Below are positions 1 through 8,901 of a DNA stretch of 64,000 bases, piece by piece. A model generated the notes under the pieces. The model did not search any database. It was not told the origin of the DNA and worked only from the letters and a program-made list of their open reading frames with translations. The position numbers were made by a program, and so were the translations under genes. The DNA comes from an uncultured Lachnospiraceae bacterium (lineage in GTDB: Bacteria; Bacillota; Clostridia; Lachnospirales; Lachnospiraceae). The stretch is from positions 5,908-69,907 of the forward strand of contig UQAW01000013.1 in NCBI GenBank assembly GCA_900539175.1, given 5' to 3'. The stretch's first letter is position 1; each line of letters opens with the position of its first letter.

Positions 1-1356
1 CAAATGATAATGCAGCATAGCTCTGGTTGTTTCCATGTATTCCATCCCCTGATACTGTCCCCGTCTCTGTTGGCAAAGTTCCATAATCGGTCCGATAAAC
101 TCAGTCGTCACCATGATCTCAGCCTTTACAACCGGCTCTTCCATATAATCGATCTCAGAGGGATCGGGAAGGTTGGACGGATTGGTCAGTTCTATACACG
201 TGCCATCGGTTTTATGCACCTTATAAATAACGCTGGGTGCGGTGGTAACCAGATCCAGATTGTATTCCCGCTCCAGACGTTCCTGAATAATCTCCAGATG
301 CAAAAGCCCCAGAAAACCGCACCGGAAACCAAATCCCAGTGCCGCAGATGTCTCCGGCTCATAGAAAAGGGAAGCATCGTTTAGCTGTAATTTCTCCAAT
401 GCCTCTCTCAAATCCTGATAATGTGCTCCATCTGCCGGATACATTCCGCAATATACCATCGGATTTACCTTCTTATATCCCGGAAGGGGCTCTGCACAGG
501 GACGGTCTGCATCTGTGATGGTATCGCCGACCCGGGTATCCCGCACGTTTTTAATACTGGCTGTGATATAACCAACCATCCCGGCGCTCAACTCCTCACA
601 GGGAATAAACTGACCTGCACCAAAGTATCCGACCTCCACAACCTCCTCCACTGCTCCGGTTGCCATCATCCGAATTCTGGTTCCCCTCTTCACCGTACCT
701 TCCATCACTCTGCAGGATACGATTACCCCACGGTAGGCATCATAGACAGAATCAAAGATCAATGCCTGCAGCGGATTTTCCGGATCTCCTGTCGGAGCCG
801 GAACTTTATTCACGATTTCTTCCAGTACATCCTCCACATTTAACCCTGTTTTAGCCGAAACCTGGGGACATCCCTGAGCTTCAATTCCGATTACGTCCTC
901 TATCTCCGCCATAACCCGCTCCGGTTCTGCACTTGGAAGGTCAATCTTATTGATTACAGGAAACACATCCAGATCATGATCCAATGCCAGATAGACATTG
1001 GCAAGCGTCTGAGCTTCAATTCCCTGAGATGCATCCACAACCAGAATCGCACCGTCACAGGCTGCCAGACTTCGGGAAACCTCATAATTAAAGTCCACAT
1101 GCCCCGGGGTATCAATCATATTCAGAATGTACTCTTCCCCGTCAGCGGCCTTGTAGACAGTTCTTACTGCCTGGGCTTTGATGGTAATTCCCCGTTCCCG
1201 CTCAAGGTCCATGTTGTCCAGAACCTGATCCTGCATCTCACGTTCCGTAAGCAGTCCTGTCTTCTCAATAATCCGGTCTGCAAGCGTGGATTTCCCATGG
1301 TCAATATGTGCAATAATACAAAAATTACGTATCTTACTCTGATCTACTGCTGCCAA
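1..1356 (-). CDS. lepA: Elongation factor 4 (LepA), C-terminus outside the window
   Basis: Ribosome-bound GTPase that back-translocates or remodels stalled ribosomes. The first 452 residues are present; the usual length is about 600, so the C-terminal domain lies beyond base 1. The N-terminus reads AVDQSKIRNFCIIAHIDHGK, with the G1 motif AHIDHGKST at residues 16-24. I place the start at a TTG (1354-1356), because a CAGGAGGA ribosome site lies just upstream and the LepA N-terminus begins there. spoIIP is immediately upstream on the same strand, the order rpsT-spoIIP-lepA seen in many Firmicutes. Identity is secure from the motif and the context. Confidence 0.95.
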   Translation of the reverse strand, partial: MAAVDQSKIRNFCIIAHIDHGKSTLADRIIEKTGLLTEREMQDQVLDNMDLERERGITIKAQAVRTVYKAADGEEYILNMIDTPGHVDFNYEVSRSLAACDGAILVVDASQGIEAQTLANVYLALDHDLDVFPVINKIDLPSAEPERVMAEIEDVIGIEAQGCPQVSAKTGLNVEDVLEEIVNKVPAPTGDPENPLQALIFDSVYDAYRGVIVSCRVMEGTVKRGTRIRMMATGAVEEVVEVGYFGAGQFIPCEELSAGMVGYITASIKNVRDTRVGDTITDADRPCAEPLPGYKKVNPMVYCGMYPADGAHYQDLREALEKLQLNDASLFYEPETSAALGFGFRCGFLGLLHLEIIQERLEREYNLDLVTTAPSVIYKVHKTDGTCIELTNPSNLPDPSEIDYMEEPVVKAEIMVTTEFIGPIMELCQQRRGQYQGMEYMETTRAMLHYHL

Positions 1357-1465
1357 AATAATTCCTCCTGTTACATGTCCGTTTACAAAGGTCATTGTAA
1401 CATAAGAAGGTAGGATTTGTCATTCCTTTCTTTTGTTAGACGGTTATGAAACTCTTCGAGAGTTT

Positions 1466-2761
1466 TCAACCGGCAGTTTTATTGGTCCCTTGAAGAACTG
1501 CATTTAATATTTTTGCAAAAGGCTCCATGGCATTTTTAATTTCTTCTACCGTATTCGTTTGAGCACCCACTTCCAGCAGGAGTGATTTGGGGCGGACGTG
1601 GAGATTGTAACGGTAGCCTTTCAGATAAATACACCTGGTGAAATCAGGATAGCATTGCTTTGCGAGATATTCAAGCTGAAAAGAAAATGCCAGATTGTCT
1701 TCAATGTAAGGGTTGGGAAGATAATCAATAGCCCCGTTTCTTCTTGTCCTGCTCAGCCCGTTGAAAAACATAATTTTGGCAGTAGGTTTTCCATCAATTT
1801 CGGTCACCAGATGTTTGGACTCATCTACTCCGTCCCGATGGAGATCAATTACTACTTCTATAGATGGGTTTTCATTCAAAACCTGTTGTATAACAGGCTC
1901 TGCGTAATTATAAGCCTTGCTGCGCTCCAACTGACCGTCTACCAAATCGAACGTATCGGTCAGATGTATGACATTATATCCATAAGTATCCTGTAATATC
2001 TGAGTCAGATAATTCCCCACACCGATTACCGTTGTATCCGTATCACCCTCCACAGAATCAGCAAATTCCTCCTGTGAATGGGTATGGTAAATTAATATTT
2101 GAGGGCTGGATGGGGCTGTCGTAATCCTCATATCTCTGTTCCACAATTCATTCAGATTAATCTGTGACTCCTCTGCTGTCGTGTTGCTGTCTACCACAAA
2201 AAAATTGTTTACCAGATAATCAAAATTTTGCAGCTGATCCAGTGCAATCGGATTCACAATCTGAACGGCACCTGTCTGTTGAATTCTGGAAGCAGTTTCA
2301 GCTTCTTCCCTTATCTTTTCTTCCTCTTCCTGCTTTTTTTGCTCTTCCTGTTGAAGTTGTTCCGCTTTCTGTTGGTTTTCCTCAGTCATCTTCGCCTGAA
2401 TCATCCGTTCATTTTCCTCCAGAATCGCAGCTTCTGTGGAATCATCTTCCAGAATCTCTGGTATTTTTTCCTTCTTTGGTTCTGATCCTCCTATTCCTGG
2501 AATCTGCTTCCTCGCCTGTTGGATTACCCTGTCAAAAAAATCTCCGCTTCCGGGATTTTTCTCATCATAATAAATCTGGGGCAGATATGTCCGAAGAGCG
2601 CATTCCGCTGCCTGTCCATAAGCAGCTTCCAAAATCTCCTTCCCCCTTTCAAAACCATTGGCTGTCACAACTCGATAGCTTCTGCCCAGCATCAGAACCG
2701 CAAGAATTCCAAGTCCAATCATCACAAGCGTCCCAAAACTTTTTTCAAATCTGTTGTCCAA
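1466..2761 (-). CDS. spoIIP: Stage II sporulation protein P
   Basis: SpoIIP is the amidase/endopeptidase that, with SpoIID and SpoIIM, thins septal peptidoglycan and drives engulfment of the forespore; it is anchored in the mother-cell membrane. About 431 residues: an N-terminal membrane segment (LVMIGLGILAVLML), a Glu/Gln/Lys-rich coiled-coil stretch around residues 110-160, and a C-terminal amidase domain with YHTHSQE near residue 225 and DLHRDGVDE near residue 300, the expected zinc ligands. An in-frame ATG eight codons upstream (2785) overlaps the ribosome site AGGAGGTGAGCGG, so the TTG at 2759-2761 is the better start. Confidence 0.93.
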   Translation of the reverse strand: MDNRFEKSFGTLVMIGLGILAVLMLGRSYRVVTANGFERGKEILEAAYGQAAECALRTYLPQIYYDEKNPGSGDFFDRVIQQARKQIPGIGGSEPKKEKIPEILEDDSTEAAILEENERMIQAKMTEENQQKAEQLQQEEQKKQEEEEKIREEAETASRIQQTGAVQIVNPIALDQLQNFDYLVNNFFVVDSNTTAEESQINLNELWNRDMRITTAPSSPQILIYHTHSQEEFADSVEGDTDTTVIGVGNYLTQILQDTYGYNVIHLTDTFDLVDGQLERSKAYNYAEPVIQQVLNENPSIEVVIDLHRDGVDESKHLVTEIDGKPTAKIMFFNGLSRTRRNGAIDYLPNPYIEDNLAFSFQLEYLAKQCYPDFTRCIYLKGYRYNLHVRPKSLLLEVGAQTNTVEEIKNAMEPFAKILNAVLQGTNKTAG

Positions 2762-2796
2762 CCGCTCACCTCCTGTAACTATCATATGCAGCGCAC

Positions 2797-2828
2797 AAAA
2801 AAAATGGACATAAAATGTCCATTTTTTC
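2797..2828. terminator. A/T-flanked hairpin between rpsT and spoIIP
   Basis: The inverted repeat TGGACA-TAAAA-TGTCCA is preceded by eight A and followed by six T, so it can act as a terminator on either strand. It lies after rpsT and directly before the spoIIP ribosome site, and would insulate spoIIP from rpsT transcription. Confidence 0.55.
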
Positions 2829-2865
2829 TAATAAAAGGATTCAGCCGGCGGTTCCTTTGCCAAAA

Positions 2866-2904
2866 CAAAAAAACTCCTCACTCACATGACGGTATGAATG
2901 AGGG
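2866..2904 (-). terminator. rpsT rho-independent terminator
   Basis: On the minus strand, just after the rpsT stop, CCTCATTCA pairs with TGAGTGAGG (one G-T pair) around a loop and is followed by a run of T. This is a standard intrinsic terminator for rpsT. Confidence 0.75.
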
Positions 2905-2922
2905 GTTCTGTTTATCTGAAAT

Positions 2923-3186
2923 TTATGCGATTGAGTTTACAGCTTTGCTCAAACGTGCAACTTTTCTGGATGCGTTATTCTTATGATAAACGCCCTTAGA
3001 AGCTGCTTTATCAATAGTAGAGATTGCAGCTGTCAACGCACTCTGAGCAGCAGCCTTATCTCCTGCAGCAACTGCTGCGTCAACTTTCTTCATAGCAGTC
3101 TTTACAGCAGATCTGATAGACTTATTTCTCTCTGTTTTTGTTCTTGTTACCAGAATTCTCTTCTTTGCAGATTTAATGTTAGCCAA
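2923..3186 (-). CDS. rpsT: Ribosomal protein S20
   Basis: Small-subunit protein S20, which binds 16S rRNA early in assembly. The 87-residue product begins (M)ANIKSAKKRI and is rich in Lys and Ala, as in all S20 proteins. I use the TTG at 3184-3186, since AGGAGGTG sits eight bases upstream; the longer GTG start three codons earlier lies inside that ribosome site. It is transcribed alone, with its own promoter and terminator, divergent from gpr, an arrangement common in Clostridia and Bacilli. Confidence 0.96.
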   Translation of the reverse strand: MANIKSAKKRILVTRTKTERNKSIRSAVKTAMKKVDAAVAAGDKAAAQSALTAAISTIDKAASKGVYHKNNASRKVARLSKAVNSIA

Positions 3187-3279
3187 ACTGTACACCTCCT
3201 GTATACTGAAATCATTATTTTTTCTTTTCTAGTTCTCCGCTGAAGCTGACACGGTTACCTCAGCGCCACATGCTTTTCT

Positions 3280-3308
3280 ATTTTATTCCTTTTGTCTTAC
3301 TTTGTCAA
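3280..3308 (-). promoter_or_regulatory. Vegetative promoter of rpsT
   Basis: On the minus strand TTGACA (3303-3308) and TAAAAT (3280-3285) are separated by exactly 17 bases. This gives an untranslated leader of about 85 bases. Confidence 0.75.
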
Positions 3309-3379
3309 TACATATTTCCAGAAAAAATCGTAAAAACTACCTATAGAAATCGACAAAACGAATCGAGGAGCGTAACGTA

Positions 3380-4282
3380 ATGAACAAGTACAAAGTGCGT
3401 ACAGACCTTGCCATGGAAAATGGCGAAAAATATGAAAAAGATAATATTGAGATCCCTGGGGTACGAATCCGCAAGCATTACAACAAAGTCAAAGATGTCC
3501 GTACAACTCTGGTAAAGATTGAGACAGAACACGGGGCAAGATTGATGGAAAAGCCAATCGGCACCTATATTACGATGGAAGCCCCCTCTCTCGCCGTCTC
3601 TGATGAAGATTATCATCAGGAAATCTCTCTGGAACTATCACGCCATCTGAAAAAGCTTCTGCCTGAAAAGCTGAATTCCGTACTGGTAGTAGGATTGGGA
3701 AATCAGGATGTGACACCGGATGCACTTGGTCCGGCAGTAATCAGTAATCTTCATATAACCAGACATCTAATCCGGGAGTACGGTTTTGGAGGACCAGGAA
3801 CCAGGAATTGTCCTATGGTCAGCTCTCTTGTACCGGGAGTGATGGCACAAACAGGTATGGAAACGCTGGAAATCCTTCAAGGTGTGGTAGAAAAAACGCA
3901 TCCTGATGTGGCTGTAGTAATCGATGCTCTTGCAGCCCGGAACACAAAGCGGCTCAATTGTACGATTCAGTTGACAGATACGGGGATCAGCCCCGGTTCA
4001 GGCGTAGGGAATCACAGATGCGGTCTTACGAAGGAGACTCTGGGAATTCCGGTAATTGGGATTGGGATTCCTACGGTTGTGGATGCAGGGACAATTGTTC
4101 ATGATGCCGTATCCAATCTGCTGGAGGCATTGGAAGAATCGGAAATTGACGAATTTCTGGGAGAGATTATCAGTCCTTCGCTGCGTTCGATGTTCGTGAC
4201 TCCGAAGGATATTGACGAGACAATCAAAAGACTGAGTTTTACGATTTCGGAAGGGATTAATATGGCGTTTTCGGAGGGATAA
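3380..4282 (+). CDS. gpr: Germination protease (GPR)
   Basis: GPR is the aspartic endoprotease that degrades small acid-soluble spore proteins at germination. It is made as a zymogen in the forespore and cut during spore maturation. The 300-residue product has the family signatures VVGLGNQDVTPDALGP near residue 110, VIDALAARNTKRLN near 180 and GSGVGNHRCGLTKETLGIPV near 205. It begins KYKVRTDLAME, similar to the processed region of known GPRs. The ATG has GAGGAG ten bases upstream. It is slightly shorter than Bacillus GPR but appears complete. The upstream region should hold a forespore sigma-G promoter; I could not define one convincingly. Confidence 0.94.
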   Translation: MNKYKVRTDLAMENGEKYEKDNIEIPGVRIRKHYNKVKDVRTTLVKIETEHGARLMEKPIGTYITMEAPSLAVSDEDYHQEISLELSRHLKKLLPEKLNSVLVVGLGNQDVTPDALGPAVISNLHITRHLIREYGFGGPGTRNCPMVSSLVPGVMAQTGMETLEILQGVVEKTHPDVAVVIDALAARNTKRLNCTIQLTDTGISPGSGVGNHRCGLTKETLGIPVIGIGIPTVVDAGTIVHDAVSNLLEALEESEIDEFLGEIISPSLRSMFVTPKDIDETIKRLSFTISEGINMAFSEG

Positions 4283-4290
4283 CGACAGCC

Positions 4291-4452
4291 AGAGCGTGTT
4301 GTAAAAATCATTGCACCAATCTGTACGTCCTAATTTGTGCCCTGACAGTGAACGCTTTGGTCAACGTAGCACCGCTACGCCTCCCAAACCGTTCACCGTC
4401 AGGACACAAATTTGAACATACATCTTGGTACAAGTATTTTTTCAACCCGCTC
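4291..4452. repeat. Imperfect inverted-repeat element, arms about 70 bp
   Basis: The left arm from 4291 pairs imperfectly with the right arm ending near 4452 over about 70 bases. The best-matched part is TTTGTGCCCTGACAGTGAAC against GTTCACCGTCAGGACACAAA. The centre holds a small hairpin GTAGC-ACC-GCTAC within GTCAACGTAGCACCGCTACG. The central sequence resembles that of the element at 37245-37406, so the two look like members of one family. It lies in the convergent gap between gpr and the ATPase gene. Confidence 0.7.
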
Positions 4453-4453
4453 C

Positions 4454-4535
4454 CTTGCGTTCATACTAAGCTCATCACCAATGAGCTCTTCGCTAAGTAT
4501 TCACTGCAAGTGGATCTTCGGGCGCACTCCGAAGA
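4454..4535. repeat. Two further hairpins next to the inverted-repeat element
   Basis: AAGCTCAT-CACC-AATGAGCT lies inside a broader pairing of CTTGC with GCAAG (about 4454-4512). It is followed by ATCTTCGG-GCGCACT-CCGAAGAT. They could terminate gpr and the convergent ATPase gene, although no long T run follows either. Confidence 0.5.
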
Positions 4536-4544
4536 TAGACTGTT

Positions 4545-5288
4545 CTATTCTTTTGATAATAATTTCTCAAGAAAATATTCCCGGTTATTGATGAACATCT
4601 CGATTACCTGGTAGCTTTCCGTTTCTTCGTAGCTGCATGGATGCAGGGGACCTTCGTCGAAGGTCAGAATTCGGGCATTGGGAAGGCCCAGCAGGATTGG
4701 AGAGTGGGTAGCGATCAGGAATTGCGCGCCTTGTTTTGATAGTTTATCGATTTCTATCAGCAGGGTCAATTGCCGTTGGGGGGATAGTGCGGCTTCCGGT
4801 TCGTCCAGTATGTATAAACCGTTTTCCACAAAGGTTCCCTGGATTAATTTCAGAATGCTTTCTCCATGTGACTGTTGATGGAGGGACTTTCCGCCGTATC
4901 TGGCATAATAGATTTCCATAGCGTCTCCATCCCGGTATTCTTCTGCTTTACTGGCAACGTTATAGAAGCTCTCTGCTCTCAGAAAATAGTTTCCCTTTGG
5001 GCGTTTGCTTCCTTTTACCAAACGGATGGCATTGCATAGTTCAGAGTGGGAATTATAAGTGGAAAAACAATAATTCTTTGTACCGCCTTCCGGATTAAAA
5101 CCATATGCCACAGCAATTCCTTCAAGTAATGTGGATTTTCCGGAACCATTTTCGCCCGCAAAAAATGTGACATTACGATCGAAAGTCAGAAACTCTTCAA
5201 ATTGCAGAGCTGGAATTTCTCTCAGATAGGTGTCTTCTTCTATTTCGTTCCAATTGATAGAAATTTTCTTTATAAATCTGTCGTTCAT
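4545..5288 (-). CDS. RecF/SMC-like AAA ATPase of unknown role
   Basis: A single-domain ATPase of 247 residues with the ABC-type ATP site seen in RecF, SMC and OLD-family proteins. Walker A is GENGSGKS (residues 45-52), the signature-like segment is SHGES near 138, Walker B is LYILDEPEAALSP near 153-165, and the switch histidine is in ATHSP near 190. It overlaps holA by 4 bp (ATGA), so the two are translationally coupled. It carries no nuclease or membrane domain. Similar stand-alone ATPases are common in Firmicutes with no settled function; I infer only a possible DNA-related role from the family and from holA. Confidence 0.8.
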   Translation of the reverse strand: MNDRFIKKISINWNEIEEDTYLREIPALQFEEFLTFDRNVTFFAGENGSGKSTLLEGIAVAYGFNPEGGTKNYCFSTYNSHSELCNAIRLVKGSKRPKGNYFLRAESFYNVASKAEEYRDGDAMEIYYARYGGKSLHQQSHGESILKLIQGTFVENGLYILDEPEAALSPQRQLTLLIEIDKLSKQGAQFLIATHSPILLGLPNARILTFDEGPLHPCSYEETESYQVIEMFINNREYFLEKLLSKE

Positions 5289-6280
5289 TGCTGACTCCCT
5301 TGTGTGCTGCTGTATTTAATAATCAGAAGTTCCACACTCATCGTATCAGAGAGACGGCCTGTTTTCACATCGGTTTCTGCAGAGGTACAGTCAGCCATGG
5401 CATTTTGAAGCCGGGAAAGGGTATACCAGCGGATGAGAGGAAGGTACTTCCGCACCGCAAAATCCCGAAGTCCGGTACGTGAAGCAATGGTCTTTACATC
5501 ACACCCCTGATCGTTCAGGGCTTTTACCTGAAGCATCATATTGAATTCCCGGGCGATCAAAGCCAGAATCTTCAGCGGCGGTTCTTTCAGGGCCAACAGA
5601 TCATAATATAAGTCTAATGCCTTTTTCTGCTGTCTTCCTGTCACCGCCCGCACCATGTCAAAAATCTGATTGGTCACCTGTGTGGTGCAGACTTCTTCAA
5701 TATCCTCGGTTGTAATGACCTCTTTTTCCATCGTATAACAGAGCAGCTTTTCCATCTCCCGCTCAATGTTTCCCATATCATTGCCTGTCTTACTAAAAAA
5801 CAGTTCCAGATCTGCTTTCGTGATCTTCTTCTGTTCCTTTTTCAGCATTCCAAGTACCCACCTGGTCAGGGTATTACCATCCTGGGTTGTGAATTCCACT
5901 GCCTTCCCCTGCTTCTGAACCGCCTTATACATGCGGCTGCGCTTATCCACCTCGTTTTCCACGAATACCATACAGAGATAATCCGGCAGCTTTGCCATAT
6001 AATCAGCCAACTTATCGGCTTTATTTTTAAAAAATCCGGTATTCTCCAACAAAATGATCCGGCGAGGTGCAAAAAAAGGCATGGTTTCAGCCAAATCTAT
6101 GATCTCGCCTTCATTCAGACCTTTCCCCTCGAACCGGGAAAAATTCATGGTATCTTCCTCCGGATTCAGTGCTTTGCATAACTTGTCCCTGTACTGCTGT
6201 TTCAGATATGCCTCTGTTCCAAAGAACAGATATGCTTTTTTAAATTCCTGATTTTTAATATCCTCAATAATGCTCTTCAT
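5285..6280 (-). CDS. holA: DNA polymerase III subunit delta
   Basis: The delta subunit of the clamp loader, which opens the beta sliding clamp. The 331-residue product starts MKSIIEDIKNQEFKKAYLFF and contains AYLFFGTEAYLKQQY and the AAA+-like middle part FFAPRRIILLEN. The C-terminal helical collar includes KALDLYYDLLALKEPPLKI. This matches HolA in length and order; the nucleotide site is degenerate, as in the family. It lies downstream of comEC, a widespread Firmicutes arrangement, and overlaps the following ATPase gene by 4 bp. Confidence 0.92.
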   Translation of the reverse strand: MKSIIEDIKNQEFKKAYLFFGTEAYLKQQYRDKLCKALNPEEDTMNFSRFEGKGLNEGEIIDLAETMPFFAPRRIILLENTGFFKNKADKLADYMAKLPDYLCMVFVENEVDKRSRMYKAVQKQGKAVEFTTQDGNTLTRWVLGMLKKEQKKITKADLELFFSKTGNDMGNIEREMEKLLCYTMEKEVITTEDIEEVCTTQVTNQIFDMVRAVTGRQQKKALDLYYDLLALKEPPLKILALIAREFNMMLQVKALNDQGCDVKTIASRTGLRDFAVRKYLPLIRWYTLSRLQNAMADCTSAETDVKTGRLSDTMSVELLIIKYSSTQGSQQ

Positions 6281-6346
6281 GTAGGCAGCTCCCTGACTTT
6301 ATTCTTATCATTCTCTCTTACACAATACCGATTTTAATTCCTTTTG

Positions 6347-8866
6347 TCAACCTGCCGTTTGCTTCCATCGTCTTACTGTCAGCTGATCGCCGTCAACGCT
6401 TACTGTAACCGCACCGCCAGAAGGCGTATCATAAATTTCTGCCTTCTGTTTCTTTAAGCGATTCAAAGTTTCCTGATGAGGATGACCGTAAGTATTCTTT
6501 TCCCCACAGGAAATGACTGCAATCTGCGGCTGTATGGCTTTCAGGAATTCTTCCATCGTAGAATTTCTAGATCCGTGATGAGCCACTTTCAGATACTCAT
6601 ACACTTTGAATTCTTTACAGGTTTCCATTTCTTCCAGTACCTTTTTCTCTCCATCTCCTTCCAAATCTCCCGTCAGCAAGGCATCGAATGCCCTATAGCG
6701 AACTCCCAGTGTAATGGAACCACTATTCGGTGATTTACAATAGTCTTCTTCATCCGGATGAAGGACCTGAATCCGTAATTCTTCCTGTTGAATCTGATCT
6801 CCCCTTTGCAGATAAAAGACCGGAATCCCTGCCTTTTCAGACACTTCCAGAAATTGCTGTTCCTCCTTTGACGCTTTCATCCATACGGGCAGAAACAGCC
6901 GTTCAATCCGAATTCCGGTCTGTCTTGCTGCTGCCTGCTCCAATAGCTCCAAAATTCCATTGGTGTGATCCTCATCCGGGTGCGTTACAATAATGCCTGT
7001 CAACGTTCGTATTCCCTGACTTTTCAGATATGGCAGGATACGATAGGTTCCTACCTGCTTTTCGCTGCTGCTTCCGCCGTCTATAAGATAAACCCCCGTC
7101 CCTGACCGCAGCACAATACTATCCCCCTGTCCAACATCCAAGGCTGCAATCGACAAACTTACCGGCTTTCTCCACATAAGAAGAAGCACAGCAAATATTA
7201 TCAGAAACACAGCGCCCCTTCTGCCGCCTGTTATAATTCTTACACGATTCATAAGTCCCCTGCCTCTCATCTCCTCCTTTTCAAGATCGACACCCTCCTC
7301 CCCCTTCTTTTCCAAAATATATTTCATCCTCCAGGTAACTGCTGCAAGCAATAGATAATATACAAAAATCTGCCATATTTCCGGCTGTCCGCAGATATAA
7401 ACTGCACCCGGAACAGCACGTATGGTCTTCAGTACCACATCGTAGCCCTCAAGAAGCGCCCATGCAGGAAAAAGAAGAAGCTTTCCCGCAGTTATATGAA
7501 ACAAGCCAACTGCTGTACCTACCGCTCCCGGAATCAGCGCCACAGATATGGTCGGAAGAATCAGCAGATTCGCCAACAGTCCAAACACCGGAATCTGATA
7601 AAAATAGTAACAGGTTAACGGCAATGTTGTAAGCGTAATCGCCATACATGCCAGAATATTATCTTTTAAAAGCTGTTTTCCTTTCTGCCATTTTGTTCGA
7701 ATACGATGCCTCCTTTGCATCCTGTCTCGCCAGACAGGGTAAATGACACCCGCCCCGATAACAGCAGCAAAGGAAAGCTGAAATCCACTGTAAAAAAGAT
7801 AACAATGATTTTCTGCCAACAACAAGATGAATGACAGACTCATCGACGATAAAGGATCGTAACTTCTTCCGGTTACTTTTGCTCCCAGAATCACATAAAA
7901 CATAAACAATGCGCGTAACGTAGCCGGCTGATTTCCCGTAAACCAGCAATAACATGCCATCACTACACCTGCACTCATTGCTGATACTGTCTCCGGCATA
8001 AGCATTCTTCTCAAGAAATTATAAAGCCCCATTCCTAATAACATCAGATGTAAACCACTGATACTAATTATATGTAAAACGGATCCTGCTTCGTAATTAA
8101 GTCTTACATCCGTATCCAGTGATGACTTATCCCCTAACAGCATTGCCGCCAGAATCCCCGCATGACGCTCCGGCAACATCTTCTCCAGATTCTTGACCAT
8201 CCTCTGTCTCAACTGTTCTACCCGCTCAGAGACACTTTTCCGCTGTTCAAGAATCTGTATCTGCTCTGCCCACATAGAGTAGAAAATTCCACGGGCCGCA
8301 TAATAAGAAACACGATCAAACTGACCGGGATTTCCCGGCGGTTCGATGTCCTCAAGGCACCCCTGCACCCTGATATCGGAACCAATCCTGCAGACCGAAA
8401 TCTTTCCGCCGCTTTGATTCCCTTCTTTTTCTGAAATTACTAATACATTTCCGGCTATCGGCACTACCTCGCCTTTAGAAACCATCTGTTTGCCATCTTG
8501 ATATTCTGTCTGATTCTCATCAGTTTTAACTATATATGTATTTTTTTGTTCATGGATTGGAACTATGATCTGATTATTTTTCCACTGACCGGCTTGATCT
8601 GCCGTTTGATCTTTGATTGATTTATGGATTTGATTTTTGCTCTGCATTTCCAGAATTGCATCTTTTATATAATATTGATAAGCTTTTTCTTTTTCTATCC
8701 TTCGATAAACTCGTCCGGTAATGATCACAGAAACTTCCTGCTTTGCATACTGGCTGATGGGTTCTTGCTTTGCAGGCCTCCCGATTCCCGGAAAGCCTGC
8801 GGTCGCAAGAATACAAAGCCCGGCAGCAAGTCCTGTACCGACCGCCAGTAATGGGCGTTTTATCAT
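6347..8866 (-). CDS. comEC: Competence protein ComEC (DNA uptake channel)
   Basis: ComEC/Rec2 forms the inner-membrane channel through which single-stranded DNA enters the cell. The 839-residue product has N-terminal membrane segments and an extracellular DUF4131-type region. The Competence domain begins at LLGDKSSLDTDVRLNYEAGS with many membrane segments. A C-terminal metallo-beta-lactamase-like domain carries DVGQGDSI, THPDEDHTNG and AHHGSRNST, so the candidate nuclease motifs are intact. I prefer the ATG at 8866 with AGGAAAGG upstream. A GTG at 8905 would overlap the previous gene by 4 bp but has a weaker site. With comEA in the same run, it suggests capacity for DNA uptake. Confidence 0.93.
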   Translation of the reverse strand: MIKRPLLAVGTGLAAGLCILATAGFPGIGRPAKQEPISQYAKQEVSVIITGRVYRRIEKEKAYQYYIKDAILEMQSKNQIHKSIKDQTADQAGQWKNNQIIVPIHEQKNTYIVKTDENQTEYQDGKQMVSKGEVVPIAGNVLVISEKEGNQSGGKISVCRIGSDIRVQGCLEDIEPPGNPGQFDRVSYYAARGIFYSMWAEQIQILEQRKSVSERVEQLRQRMVKNLEKMLPERHAGILAAMLLGDKSSLDTDVRLNYEAGSVLHIISISGLHLMLLGMGLYNFLRRMLMPETVSAMSAGVVMACYCWFTGNQPATLRALFMFYVILGAKVTGRSYDPLSSMSLSFILLLAENHCYLFYSGFQLSFAAVIGAGVIYPVWRDRMQRRHRIRTKWQKGKQLLKDNILACMAITLTTLPLTCYYFYQIPVFGLLANLLILPTISVALIPGAVGTAVGLFHITAGKLLLFPAWALLEGYDVVLKTIRAVPGAVYICGQPEIWQIFVYYLLLAAVTWRMKYILEKKGEEGVDLEKEEMRGRGLMNRVRIITGGRRGAVFLIIFAVLLLMWRKPVSLSIAALDVGQGDSIVLRSGTGVYLIDGGSSSEKQVGTYRILPYLKSQGIRTLTGIIVTHPDEDHTNGILELLEQAAARQTGIRIERLFLPVWMKASKEEQQFLEVSEKAGIPVFYLQRGDQIQQEELRIQVLHPDEEDYCKSPNSGSITLGVRYRAFDALLTGDLEGDGEKKVLEEMETCKEFKVYEYLKVAHHGSRNSTMEEFLKAIQPQIAVISCGEKNTYGHPHQETLNRLKKQKAEIYDTPSGGAVTVSVDGDQLTVRRWKQTAG

Positions 8867-8901
8867 CTGATTTCCTTTCCTCTGATAAACAGTAAGTCTT
8901 A